A DNA stretch of 15,573 bases, taken from the NCBI GenBank assembly GCA_034096865.1, contig JAWQFJ010017052.1, forward strand, positions 72,501-88,073, read 5' to 3'. Below the pieces are notes generated by a model. That model searched no databases, was not told the DNA's origin, and saw only the letters and a program-made list of their open reading frames with translations. The DNA is from Theodoxus fluviatilis. Lineage: Eukaryota; Mollusca; Gastropoda; Cycloneritida; Neritidae. Below, piece after piece: positions 8,723 to 15,573 of this stretch (position 1 is its first letter; every line of letters starts with the position of its first letter). A program made the position numbers and the translations under genes.

Positions 8723-8843
8723 GCACAGACACACAGACACACAGATACACAGACAGTCACATAGTCACACAGATACACAGACAGTCACATAGACAGTCAC
8801 ACAGATAGACACACAGACACACAGGCACACAGTCAGACATAGA
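7919..8843. repeat. CAGA-family satellite, ~0.9 kb, nearly T-free on plus strand
   Basis: Three zones. About 7933-8009 is pure (AGAC)n. About 8010-8640 is a mixed array built from tetramer GACA plus pentamers GACAG/GACAA, often as 9-bp GGACAGACA units. About 8640-8843 returns to (CAGA)n and then drifts into ACACAGA, ATACACAGA and AGTCACATAG variants. Long ORFs of up to 335 codons on the minus strand, made of LSVLSVLSV or CLSCLSCLS, and the RQTDRQTD frame on the plus strand are reading artefacts of the repeat. Confidence 0.97.
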
Positions 8844-9365
8844 AATGTGTATTTCTTTTTTCAGGAGGCCATCAGCCCATTGCAAAACAGTAATGAGTGC
8901 CATATGTCGACATGCGTGTCGATATGTATTGCCTGATACACATCAAATAGGACTCCTACTTTCCTCTAGTTTATTCTGGTGCTTTTCGATTAAATGTGCA
9001 TAGCGAGAGATCCAGCTCGTCTTGCATTATATTCTTGCAATATGACTGAATACATGTACAACGCTGTTACAAGACCGTGGTCCTCTTATTAAATTTAGCT
9101 CGTAGTTGGTCTAGGGAAACATGATACCCTCTTGTAACAAAACCCATCTCCCCTGTTGGTATGGACGAACTAGACAACAGAGAAAAATGAAGACAACATT
9201 TCGCAATTCAACTGACTTTACTACAGATTAAAAATGGGGTACGGATTTCTAAATAATCAAATCATCTTATTTAGCCAGCCACCCTATATTTAAAACGTTT
9301 AAATTATCTGTTAGAAGAGAGAGTTCGAAACTGCTGAAGGGGTCAGGACCGTTGACTCTGGCAGT
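8844..9365. other. No gene or element recognised
   Basis: AT-rich unique-looking sequence without a frame longer than about 60 codons. Only a short perfect hairpin (TCGACA-TGCG-TGTCGA, near 8908-8923) stands out, and it is short enough to be chance. Confidence 0.6.
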
Positions 9366-9480
9366 TGTTGTCTCCCTCCCTCCCTCCCTCTCTCCCTCCC
9401 TCCCTCTTACTCTCATACTCTCTTCCGTTCCCCCCCAGCTCCCCCCTCCCTCCCTCTCTGTCTGCCTGACTGTCTGTTTA

Positions 9481-9567
<87 letters not shown>
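9366..9567. repeat. Polypyrimidine tract: (CCCT)n, (CTGT)n, (CT)n
   Basis: About 200 bp that is almost all C and T on the plus strand. CCCT-type units run to about 9455, CTGT units occupy about 9460-9504, and uninterrupted (TC)n covers 9505-9567. The 75-residue plus-strand ORF of LSLSLS repeats is an artefact. Confidence 0.95.
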
Positions 9568-9570
<3 letters not shown>

Positions 9571-9656
9571 GACACTTGAATATTTTGCTTCAAGGGCTGA
9601 ATGTAAGAAAGGCACTACTGCCTAATTCACTACCCTTGTAAAATAAATAAAGTGCG

Positions 9657-9657
<1 letters not shown>

Positions 9658-9739
<82 letters not shown>
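9658..9739. repeat. (AT)n dinucleotide tract, ~82 bp
   Basis: Uninterrupted TA/AT alternation. It reads as IYIYIY in two minus-strand frames, which are not real ORFs. Such a tract can extrude as a cruciform and is often variable in length. Confidence 0.97.
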
Positions 9740-9741
<2 letters not shown>

Positions 9742-10425
9742 CAACGTCCAGTAACCCAATAATGTGAATAGCTTCAACGACGTATTGAGACATCCCTGCC
9801 TTATCAATAAAATAAAAATAATAAATGGATGGACTGATCGAGACAGAAATGGGTAATATACGTATATCGTTCTCTCATGGAGACAGCTTTGTTGAATAGT
9901 GTCTGATAACTAGTGACTTCACTGACTGCTCCCTCCACCTCGGCCATGGCAACAGAGTGGAGAGCCGCCACGTGTCCTGGCAGATCTGACTAGCTTCCAG
10001 AAAAGCAAACATTTGCAAGTCATTACCCAAAAGTCTATACATTTCCAAAGAGAAATAGGATGAGAATAAGGCCACATCATTCTACAACAATGCACAAACT
10101 GTAGGCTTTTCAAAAATCCTAGATCGTGTTTTCGAGACGTTAGACACATCGGTAGATGCAGCTTTTCAACATATAAAATATTTAATGTTGCAGTGTGAAA
10201 ACAGCAAGGGAAAAGAGGCAGTGTTATGTGATACACCCACCCCCCCCCCTCCCCTAGCGAACTGAGAATTTCGACCAGGAATGCCGCGAGCCCAACAAAA
10301 ATACTAAAACGGCACAAGACGTTTGCCGGAAGTTCAGTTCAGCAGCAACAAGGAAATGCATGTGACGGCCGGGAACCCTACAAAACATTACCTGGGCAAA
10401 GAAACGAAATTACTTAGACTGACTG
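9740..10425. other. No gene or element recognised
   Basis: There is a 132-codon minus-strand frame (10317-9919) and shorter overlapping ones, none with a recognisable motif. A C-run occurs at about 10241-10255. I see no element termini. Confidence 0.5.
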
Positions 10426-11110
10426 ATGCCGCCCTCTGGAGCGCGAAGGACTGGATCGAGTGATGGGCCTTGGCAGGACTCGTCGCTCGCGCGCCTGCTG
10501 CACAGGAAAGTTTGCCAGAGGCAATTGGCCACGTTCTTGCAACACAGCTGTGACGGACACGGCGAGGCAGCGGACACAAATCCTGTGCTGCACTGCTTCG
10601 CAGTCCCAAGGAGCGTATGTGCTCGAAGAAACTGTTTCGCAAGATTAGTTAATGAGCTCCATTTGTGGGATCAAGCCTGGAGAATCGCCTGGGTTGGGCG
10701 ATATACCAAGATAGTGTTACAAAGAAGCTTCTGGAAATATATTACCTCTATAAACAAAAAGGTTTGATGTCCTATTCAAAACTCAGTATTTTCCAAGAGA
10801 GTGGTCGCGTTCAGCTATCATTCCTGTACTCTAGGAAGGCTCAAATCTCGGTCCAAATAAGGATCAGGCATATATATGTTGAGCACTCCGAGCAAGATGT
10901 TTTCATCAGTAATGACAAAAAGTTTGCGTGGCGGGCAGATAATGAAAGTAAAATATATCCCCAAACAGGCAGAATTCAGAGAGAACCTTTGAACGACAGA
11001 CTGCTGAACACAACATGTTCCATAGTTATGAGGCAAGTTTTCGACGAACACAAACGGAAGCTGTGTGTGGCTTTTGCGGACAACGAAGAGCCGTGAACAG
11101 CTTAGGAGAG
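10426..11110 (+). other. Two overlapping unassigned plus-strand frames (113 and 143 codons)
   Basis: Frames 10426-10767 and 10665-11096 start with ATG, overlap in different phases and match nothing I recognise. The 143-residue product (MGSSLENRLGWAIYQDSVTK at its start) is mixed in composition, with no signal peptide or membrane span. A minus-strand frame of similar size (11168-10818) overlaps it, which is what random open sequence gives. I see no Kozak, splice or polyA signals that favour a gene. It could be an exon or a fragment of an unknown element. Confidence 0.15.
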
Positions 11111-11160
11111 TTCCGGAATACCCCGGAATACCCCGGAATGCCCAGGAATACCCCGGAATG
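11111..11160. repeat. Five perfectly phased 10-bp units (CCCCGGAATA)
   Basis: Units are TTCCGGAATA, CCCCGGAATA, CCCCGGAATG, CCCAGGAATA and CCCCGGAATG, with no length change between them. CCGG and the partial palindrome TTCCGGAA occur in the first unit. Confidence 0.9.
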
Positions 11161-11389
11161 CCCACCAAGTGTTATTACAATGCCTAGATCAATGTATGCA
11201 CAAATTGAATCGCTGGTTATGTAGAAACTCGTCATATGAGACTATTTTAGTTGTCCTGCTGGCGTGAAACAAAGCCCTCAGAGTGGCCGACAAGTATTTT
11301 TGTTTCTCTGTTTACATTAATGTTGTTGCTATGTCCGTAAACATGGTAAACATGGCATCCAGCACCTAACAATGATGGGTTAACTTTTT

Positions 11390-11617
11390 ATCCTAGTGTT
11401 AACCGATGATGACGTACTTCTCACTACAACCCCTTCTGATATAGAAACCCAGGTTGATATCCTCGCCTGTTTGTCAAAATTACTTGGGCTAAAGGTTAAC
11501 GTTCACAGAAAGGGAGAGCTTCTCCTGAGTGGTTCGACCTTGAATGCCGTCGCGCTAAGACAGTGTTTGATACTAACTGGAAAAGCTGCTCAGAATATGA
11601 TGGGAAACAATGTGTAA
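11390..11617 (+). pseudogene. LINE RT palm fragment (motif C region)
   Basis: The frame reads LTDDDVLLTTTPSDIETQVD followed by ILACLSKLLGLKVNVHRKGE and stops at 11617. A hydrophobic-x-D-D box followed by LL, then about 15-20 residues and GLKVN-x-K, is the RT motif C to D spacing of LINEs. The normal A/V before the DD pair is T-D here. The downstream part (LLLSGSTLNAVALRQ) loses similarity. Upstream of about 11390 no RT can be read, so this is an isolated fragment. Confidence 0.6.
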
Positions 11618-12115
11618 AATGCTGGAAGCGACACAAGAAACCTACAAGAAAAAAGACGCAAAAGCACAAGAGAATGACGCGCCATCCTCCAACAGTGCTT
11701 GTACAGGCAAACCTTCAGCCCTCTGGTCAATGGTCAAGCGAGTGAGGACCGGATATCGACCCTGTGTGATTGACATAAGGCTGGAAAATGTGTTTCGAAG
11801 ATAGAGTTGGCCAGAGCAAAGAGGGAATATGGACAGATGAAAGTGCATATTCGTTCGACACGAGTTCGATGCTGCAAGTAGAGAAGAGGAGGTGAAAAGG
11901 GCTGTAGCACGGTTGAGTCACATGAGAACTCCAGGAATCCATGATGTTCCAGGAGACTGCCTGAAGCTAGCATCTAACTATATGTGTCACCCTTCCTTTC
12001 TGCTCTTGTCCATACAATTTACGAAAAAGATTAAGTTTCCAAAAGCTGGAATTGTACACCTACACAAGAGTGCAGACAGGCTAAACGCTGACAATACATA
12101 GGAATATCCTTGCGA
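11610..12115 (+). pseudogene. LINE-C N-terminal RT segment (broken)
   Basis: The segment begins with a basic linker, EATQETYKKKDAKAQEN and GKPSALWSMVKRV (11620-11745). After a stop and frame change, EEEVKRAVARLSHMRTPGIH and DVPGDCLKLASNY follow, and then KFPKAGIVHLHKSADRLNAD (about 12028-12090). The EEVxxAxxxLxxxxxPGxxxxPxxxLK and IVxLHKSxDRLNxDN patterns are the motif 0 and motif 1 region of LINE RT. NYR is broken by a frameshift (the next frame continues with HRNILAMK). Several stops occur between 11800 and 11880. Confidence 0.72.
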
Positions 12116-12410
12116 TGAAGTGTCAGTCAGGTTTTCTGGTCTGCACTGACAGCTGTAGGCCTGGCCACGGTGCCTGATGCATGCAGAGCCCCACTAGAGC
12201 ATTCGTCAGCAAACTCCCCATCAGTTGTGCCGGACCGTGAGGATCAACCTCTTGGTGTTGTAGAAAAGACTCTGAGGCAGTCTGGAAACGAGTTGTCACC
12301 AAGCCAAAGAAAAAATCACAAAAGCCAGCGCTAGACTGGCTAGTTAGAAGCATCTCTGAACCAGGAACGGGCAGCGAGTTGCAGCAACAAAATCACTGTG
12401 GAACTGGATC
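12116..12410 (+). other. Unreadable middle of LINE-C
   Basis: This stretch lies between two RT pieces and should hold RT motifs 2-4. I cannot recover them in any frame, so it is either strongly decayed or a replacement. The minus-strand 76-codon frame (12353-12123) has no recognisable content. Confidence 0.4.
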
Positions 12411-12870
12411 CGAGGGGTTTTGCTTGGCAACGGTTTCAAGTGGACGGAGAACACACAGACAGTCCAAAAGAAAGCAACACAGAGACTGTGTTTCCTCAGG
12501 AAACTTAAGCAGTTTCGAGTGGACAAAACCATTCTCGAACTTTTCTATCAGTCCGTGATTCAGTCCACCCTCACTTATTGCATAACTTGTATCATCGGGA
12601 ACATGTCAGTAAAAGACAGGAAAAAACTCAACAAAGCATCAAAAGTCCAGGAAGAATGATAAGAAAACAATCACGGGAGATCAAAGAACTGGGCGCTGAT
12701 GCTGTTTCAGTGAAGGCTCTATCGGTTCTAGCAGATCCAACTCATCCACTGAAAGCGCACTACATCCGCGCACAATTTGGTGTTCGGTACCTTTCCATTA
12801 AAGTCTGAACATCCAGACCTATAGATTCGTTTCTTCCCCCTGTCAATCCGATATTTAAATACCTGTGCGC
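12411..12870 (+). pseudogene. LINE-C RT thumb and C-terminus (frameshifted)
   Basis: From about 12420: LGNGFKWTENTQTVQKKATQ, RLCFLRKLKQFRVDKTILEL, FYQSVIQSTLTYC, and NMSVKDRKKLNKASK. A frameshift near 12640 then leads to GRMIRKQSREIKELGADAVS and KALSVLADPTHPLKAHY. A stop at about 12806 is followed in the same frame by SRPIDSFLPPVNPIFKYL. The sequence of blocks (W-x-x-N-x-x-x-x-x-x-K, QRLxFLRKL, FYxSVIQSxLTY, RLNK, DxxHPL, SFLP) is the shared C-terminal half of an L2/Rex1-like LINE protein known from fish and invertebrates. It is well preserved up to the frameshift, so LINE-C is younger than its fragmentary state suggests. Confidence 0.85.
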
Positions 12871-13182
12871 GCTGAGCGGGATTCACGACCATCTCCAGGC
12901 ACGATGATAGTGGAGTGCATGTCTCCTTTTGATGTGGGGGTTGCTGGAGGGGAAGGAGTTGTTGGACTACGGGGAGGGGGGTCGGGGTGGGTTGGAGGCT
13001 GAGTGCGGACGGTCTGGGTTTTGGAGAGTCAGGAAGAGGAGATGGAGGGGGAGGGGGAGCTGGGCGAGGGAGAGAGGGGTGAGTTGTCTTCACTTGTATG
13101 TATGTATGATTTTTGTTCTTTGTAAGAGCTGATCATTGCCAAAATAATGTCCAATTATAGACAATAAAATATGTATGTAAAT
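12871..13182 (+). other. LINE-C 3' UTR with polyA signal
   Basis: After the RT tail comes a G-rich purine stretch (about 12930-13080) and then ATGTATGTATG and AATAAA at 13163-13168, ending shortly before the microsatellite. Position and the polyA signal suggest the LINE 3' UTR. The ORFs in the G-rich stretch are compositional. Confidence 0.5.
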
Positions 13183-13249
13183 GTATCTGTATCTGTATCT
13201 GTATCTGTATCTGTATCTGTATCTGTAACTGTATCTGTATCTGTATCTG
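13183..13249. repeat. (GTATCT)n hexanucleotide microsatellite
   Basis: About eleven units, one changed to GTAACT. It directly follows the AATAAA of LINE-C. Non-LTR elements often end in or seed such repeats. Confidence 0.95.
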
Positions 13250-13545
13250 AAATAGAGGGCGCTGCGAACCCAACGTCGGTGTGGCACGGCAGACTGCGCG
13301 ACACCCCCAGGCGAGGGGTCAATCAATATGACCTGCAACTTTGACAACAAGGCCAGCGTCCATGATCCATCGCGAAGGACCACTAGCGGGCCTGAAATGG
13401 AAGCTGGTGTTCATTTGGTTTGCTGAAATGTGGATGGGTTAGCGTCGAAAGTGTCCGAACTGGTTTTTTTTGCTTATCTGGCTCAGTTCAAGATTTGCTG
13501 CCAGACCGAAACGTTTACGTCGGCAAACCTTGACAGCAATATATA
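13250..13545. other. No gene or element recognised
   Basis: Unique-looking sequence, GC-rich at first (13255-13320). It separates the LINE-C end from the DNA transposon. Confidence 0.5.
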
Positions 13546-13550
13546 TGACA
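13546..13550. repeat. Possible 5-bp target site duplication (TGACA), partner at 15568-15572
   Basis: TGACA directly precedes CAGTAGAAATGG on the left, and TGACA directly follows its inverted copy ending CTACTG on the right. The window ends one base later. The flanks could instead be an imperfect extension of the inverted repeat (TGACACAG versus TGTCACAG), so this is tentative. Confidence 0.45.
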
Positions 13551-13747
13551 CAGTAGAAATGGCAATTTAGTAGGATTTGCAATCCTACTAGGAAGAATGG
13601 AAATGTCCATTCCTACTAGTAAGAACGGCAATTGCCATTCCTACTGGCGTTTTATCAGTAGAAATTGAAATTGCCATTTGTACTAGTAGGAATGGAAACT
13701 TTCCATTCCTACTAACCCAGTTGAAACAACAATTCAGTAGAAATGGA
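13551..13747 (+). repeat. Left terminal inverted repeat, an array of small palindromes
   Basis: Complementary to 15371-15567 with only a few mismatches. Inside are a perfect 10-bp stem with 3-nt loop (13568-13590, TAGTAGGATT-TGC-AATCCTACTA) and a 7-bp stem GAATGGA/TCCATTC (13595-13612). The palindrome GGCAATTGCC lies near 13627-13636. A perfect 14-bp stem separated by one base covers 13685-13713 (AGTAGGAATGGAAA-C-TTTCCATTCCTACT). The terminal motif CAGTAGAAATGG recurs at the inner edge (near 13735). Arms are variants of AGTAGGAATGG, so the TIR appears built by repeated use of one short motif. Confidence 0.93.
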
Positions 13748-14059
13748 CTTGTACTTATGTTTTACTTATTGAACAACTGTTCGGTTTGTAACCAGAACAT
13801 GGATTTGCGCATTGACTGTGATCATGTGAACACTTTTTATGAACGCTTTTAATGAGACAAAAAACAACAACAAGCACTTTTTATGGCATTATAGCAGTTA
13901 TTTCTACTTGGTGAACACAAATCTGATTGACTCTTATAATAACTGCAGTGAATACTGGCTGCATATTTGAACACTGCTCCTAAAAATTAAAAACAGCTCT
14001 ACACATTGAACCAAGAACACTTAAGTCTGAAATTTGATAGGGACAAAGTCACATCAACC

Positions 14060-14901
14060 ATGGAGGATGAAGGACAGGGACAGAAATTTTACAGCCTTTT
14101 GGAAGACCATATCAGCAGTCTTGCAGCAGCGAAAAAAGACAATTTCGTGTTTAGCCAGGAGAGATACAACAAGATTGAGAATGCCCTTTCCATGGGAAAA
14201 GGAAGCAAGTGCAGCGATGGAGCATACTTCAAATTCCGCTGTCAGAAGCAGTTCAAGCTGCAGCGCGTAGGTTCCAAGGACATTGTGTTTTGCATCAAGA
14301 CAAAGTGCCCATTGGTGACAAAAGATGAGCTGTTCAGCACCATAGCAAGATGCTATGCTCGTGTGAGCCACGGGGGATGGGATAAAACATGGACCGAAGT
14401 CAAGGAGAACTACTCCGATGTGAAGCATGGAGCTATCGACGTGTTCTTGAAAACGAGTACAAGTTGTGCACAACGCCAGGTGCCGAAGCTGTTGCCATCG
14501 GGAAAGCCTATGATTAACTTGTGCTTTCTGCTCCGTGTCCAGATAGATCTGATTGATTTCCGAAGTAGGCCGGATAACCACTTCCAGTGGGTGATGCATG
14601 CCAGGGATTGCTTCTCCAAGTTTAGCTGGGCATACGCCAGTCAGAAGTGCAGAAGTGGCAGCCCATCTGTTTGACCTGTATTGCACCTCTGAACGATGTT
14701 GATCCACATGATCTCCCAGAAGTGACCTTAATTCAGGCATCCCGAGCATCAACAAGATGGCAGAACAAAGCTGTGGCAAGGACAGTTTGCCAATGCAAGG
14801 GAGCTTGTCAAACGAAAAGATGTCCATGCAAAGGCACAAAACTCTCCTGTTGTACCAAGTGTCACCCAAAGGGCACACAGTGCAAAAATGTAGAGAGCTG
14901 A
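14060..14901 (+). pseudogene. Transposase of the DNA transposon: rve integrase start plus CXC-type tail, internally deleted
   Basis: The likely start is ATG at 14060 (AACCATGG, good Kozak). An upstream in-frame ATG at 14006 is also open. The N-terminal half contains FSQERYNKIENAL, FKLQRVGSKDIVF and RCYARVSHGGWDKTWTEVKE, resembling the zinc-binding part preceding integrase cores. RVQIDLIDFRSRPDNHFQWV and ARDCFSKFSWAY follow; this is the first strand of an rve (DDE integrase) fold with the first catalytic Asp, in the form found in KRBA2-like proteins. Near 14645 the frame slips. SAEVAAHLFDLYCTSE continues in the next frame and stops at 14700. The second Asp and the Glu of the core are absent, so about 100 or more residues were deleted. 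A third frame then gives HDLPEVTLIQASRAS and the Cys-rich tail CQCKGACQTKRCPCKG...CCTKCH...CKN (14788-14886), like a tesmin/CXC zinc domain. Not catalytically competent. Confidence 0.82.
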
Positions 14902-15020
14902 TTGTGGAAGTATGCCAGTGTCTGTGATGGTTGTGGAAGTGTGCCAGTCATTGTAGAAGTATGCCAGTGAATGTGGAAGTATGCCTGTCTGTGATGATCG
15001 TGGAAGTATGTTGTGATGAG
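14902..15020 (+). repeat. Five imperfect copies of a ~17-bp motif in the transposase 3' region
   Basis: GTGGAAGTATGCCAGTG variants start near 14905, 14932, 14953, 14972 and 14999, with irregular spacers including TCTGTGATG. They lie between the transposase stop and the polyA signal. Confidence 0.75.
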
Positions 15021-15090
15021 ATGGGACTGCTTATTATTTGTTTATTGATTTTGAGTTCATCTTTGTTATGCTGATACATTTAGCTTTATT

Positions 15091-15096
15091 AATAAA
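15091..15096 (+). promoter_or_regulatory. PolyA signal AATAAA of the transposase gene
   Basis: Canonical hexamer about 190 bp after the transposase stop on the coding strand, followed within about 30-45 bases by TG/GT-rich sequence (CGCTGTGTGTAC). Consistent with a pol II 3' end inside the element. Confidence 0.6.
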
Positions 15097-15370
15097 GAGA
15101 GTGTCATCTGATTGATACGCTGTGTGTACACACAAAACGCGTGTTGTTTTATATCTGAATGACTGCTTTAAATCAAAGACAAGAACAAAGCCGCAAGACA
15201 ATCAAATATGTCAAATGAGTATACTTTAAAAAATATGTCAACATTTTCTCTCTCTTAAATCAACCATAACAAACATTTCATTGCACACAATTCATAATGA
15301 CACGACACAGATCACCTAATGTTACATCATAACTGTTAATTCGAGTTAGCACGAGACAGAATGGAGAATT

Positions 15371-15567
15371 TCAATTTCTACTGAATTGTTGTTTCAACTG
15401 GGTTAGTAAGAATGGAAAGTTTCCATTCCTACTAGTACAAATGGCAATTTCAATTTCTACTGATAAAACGCCAGTAGGAATGGCAATTGCCATTCTTACT
15501 AGTAGGAATGGAAATTTCCATTCTTCCTAGTAGGATTGCAAATCCTACTAAATTGCCATTTCTACTG
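15371..15567 (-). repeat. Right terminal inverted repeat
   Basis: Mirror copy of the left TIR with a few substitutions (for example TAGTAAGAATGG for TAGTAGGAATGG). All internal palindromes are kept. Confidence 0.93.
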
Positions 15568-15573
15568 TGACAT

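Larger units (their letters stand above)
11390..13249 (+). mobile_element. LINE-C: scrambled remains of a CR1/L2-like non-LTR retrotransposon
   Basis: Plus-strand RT pieces are spread over this stretch: a D-D-containing palm fragment (11390-11617), an N-terminal RT segment (11610-12115), and the thumb and C-terminus (12411-12870). A 3' UTR with AATAAA at 13163-13168 and a terminal hexanucleotide microsatellite follow. The palm fragment precedes the N-terminal RT segment, which is the wrong order for one intact element. It is therefore either from a different LINE or rearranged. Endonuclease and ORF1 are absent. No piece is open over a useful length. Confidence 0.7.
13551..15567 (+). mobile_element. 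Compact DNA transposon, ~2.0 kb, KRBA2/Ginger-like with CXC tail
   Basis: Two nearly identical inverted repeats of about 197 bp (13551-13747 and 15371-15567) bracket an interior of about 1.6 kb. The interior has one plus-strand gene with integrase features and a polyA signal (AATAAA, 15091-15096). The termini read 5'-CAGTAGAAATGGC. Content (long TIRs, one gene for an rve-type enzyme) fits a cut-and-paste element. The encoded protein resembles the KRBA2-like / Ginger group of integrase-derived transposases as I know it. The termini do not resemble the TGTNR ends I recall for Ginger, so the family placement is open. The gene is damaged, so this copy is at best mobilised in trans. Close similarity between the two TIRs suggests fairly recent insertion. 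Confidence 0.85.

Noticed and set aside
7771..8778. 335-codon minus-strand ORF of LSVLSV/CLSC repeats, and similar frames at 8148-8750 and 8219-8740
   Set aside because: Low-complexity CAGA satellite read in all frames; not a gene.
8905..8930. Hairpin TCGACA-TGCG-TGTCGA as a regulatory site
   Set aside because: Six-base stem in unique sequence, expected by chance; nothing around it gives a role.
9590..9807. IYIYIY-containing minus-strand ORFs
   Set aside because: (AT)n tract read as protein.
9919..10317. 132-codon minus-strand ORF
   Set aside because: No recognisable motif, overlapped by another open frame on the same strand, no supporting signals.
12728..13093. 121-codon Pro-rich minus-strand ORF
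   Set aside because: Antisense to LINE-C tail and its G-rich 3' UTR; proline richness is compositional.
14054..14878. 274-codon minus-strand ORF antisense to the transposase
   Set aside because: The plus strand shows clear integrase and CXC motifs; the antisense frame has none and is a shadow.
13551..15567. KDZ (Kyakuja-Dileera-Zisupton) transposon, because of the CXC tail
   Set aside because: The N-terminal enzyme motifs match an rve integrase of KRBA2 type better than the KDZ fold, as far as can be judged by eye.

Overview
This is a gene-poor stretch of an animal genome made almost entirely of decayed transposable elements and simple or tandem repeats. I see no convincing host gene, no tRNA or rRNA, and nothing bacterial. 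Non-LTR retrotransposons (LINEs) with ORF1/endonuclease/reverse transcriptase layout, a KRBA2/Ginger-type integrase transposon, long CAGA-family satellites and (AT)n/(CT)n tracts suggest a marine invertebrate. A mollusc is my best guess, from general repeat flavour only; an amphioxus or another lophotrochozoan is possible.

Layout. From 1 to about 6.6 kb lies one old LINE (LINE-A) on the minus strand. Read backwards from 6546 it gives a coiled-coil ORF1, then an apurinic-type endonuclease, then a reverse transcriptase with an intact FADD box, then a tail running off the left edge into a Cys/His knuckle. It is broken by two later insertions. One is about 1.7 kb (3015-4714) on the plus strand: a GT-rich leader, a ~29-bp minisatellite and the 3' end of a second LINE (LINE-B). 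The other is about 0.8 kb (about 1346-2190) of unknown sequence, with an inverted repeat at its left edge.

From 6.8 to 9.75 kb is a repeat field: a CCAG/TCAG tract, three 59-bp units, seven 63-bp units containing a small hairpin, about 0.9 kb of CAGA-derived satellite, a 200-bp polypyrimidine tract and an 82-bp (AT)n tract. From 9.75 to 11.4 kb I find only unassigned sequence and a 10-bp array. From 11.39 to 13.25 kb are broken pieces of a third LINE (LINE-C, plus strand, CR1/L2-like), ending in a polyA signal and a hexanucleotide microsatellite.

From 13551 to 15567 is the most interesting object: a compact DNA transposon of about 2.0 kb. Its ~197-bp terminal inverted repeats are themselves arrays of small palindromes. 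Between them lies a damaged integrase-type transposase with a tesmin/CXC-like cysteine-rich tail. The nearest flanks show a possible 5-bp target duplication (TGACA).

How it fits together: the window records successive insertions, with LINE-B and the 0.8-kb piece inside LINE-A. No element here looks autonomous. LINE-A has stops, frameshifts and altered endonuclease residues. LINE-B and LINE-C are fragments. The DNA transposon keeps its ends and N-terminal region but has lost the middle of its catalytic core. If it still moves, an intact relative elsewhere would have to supply the enzyme.
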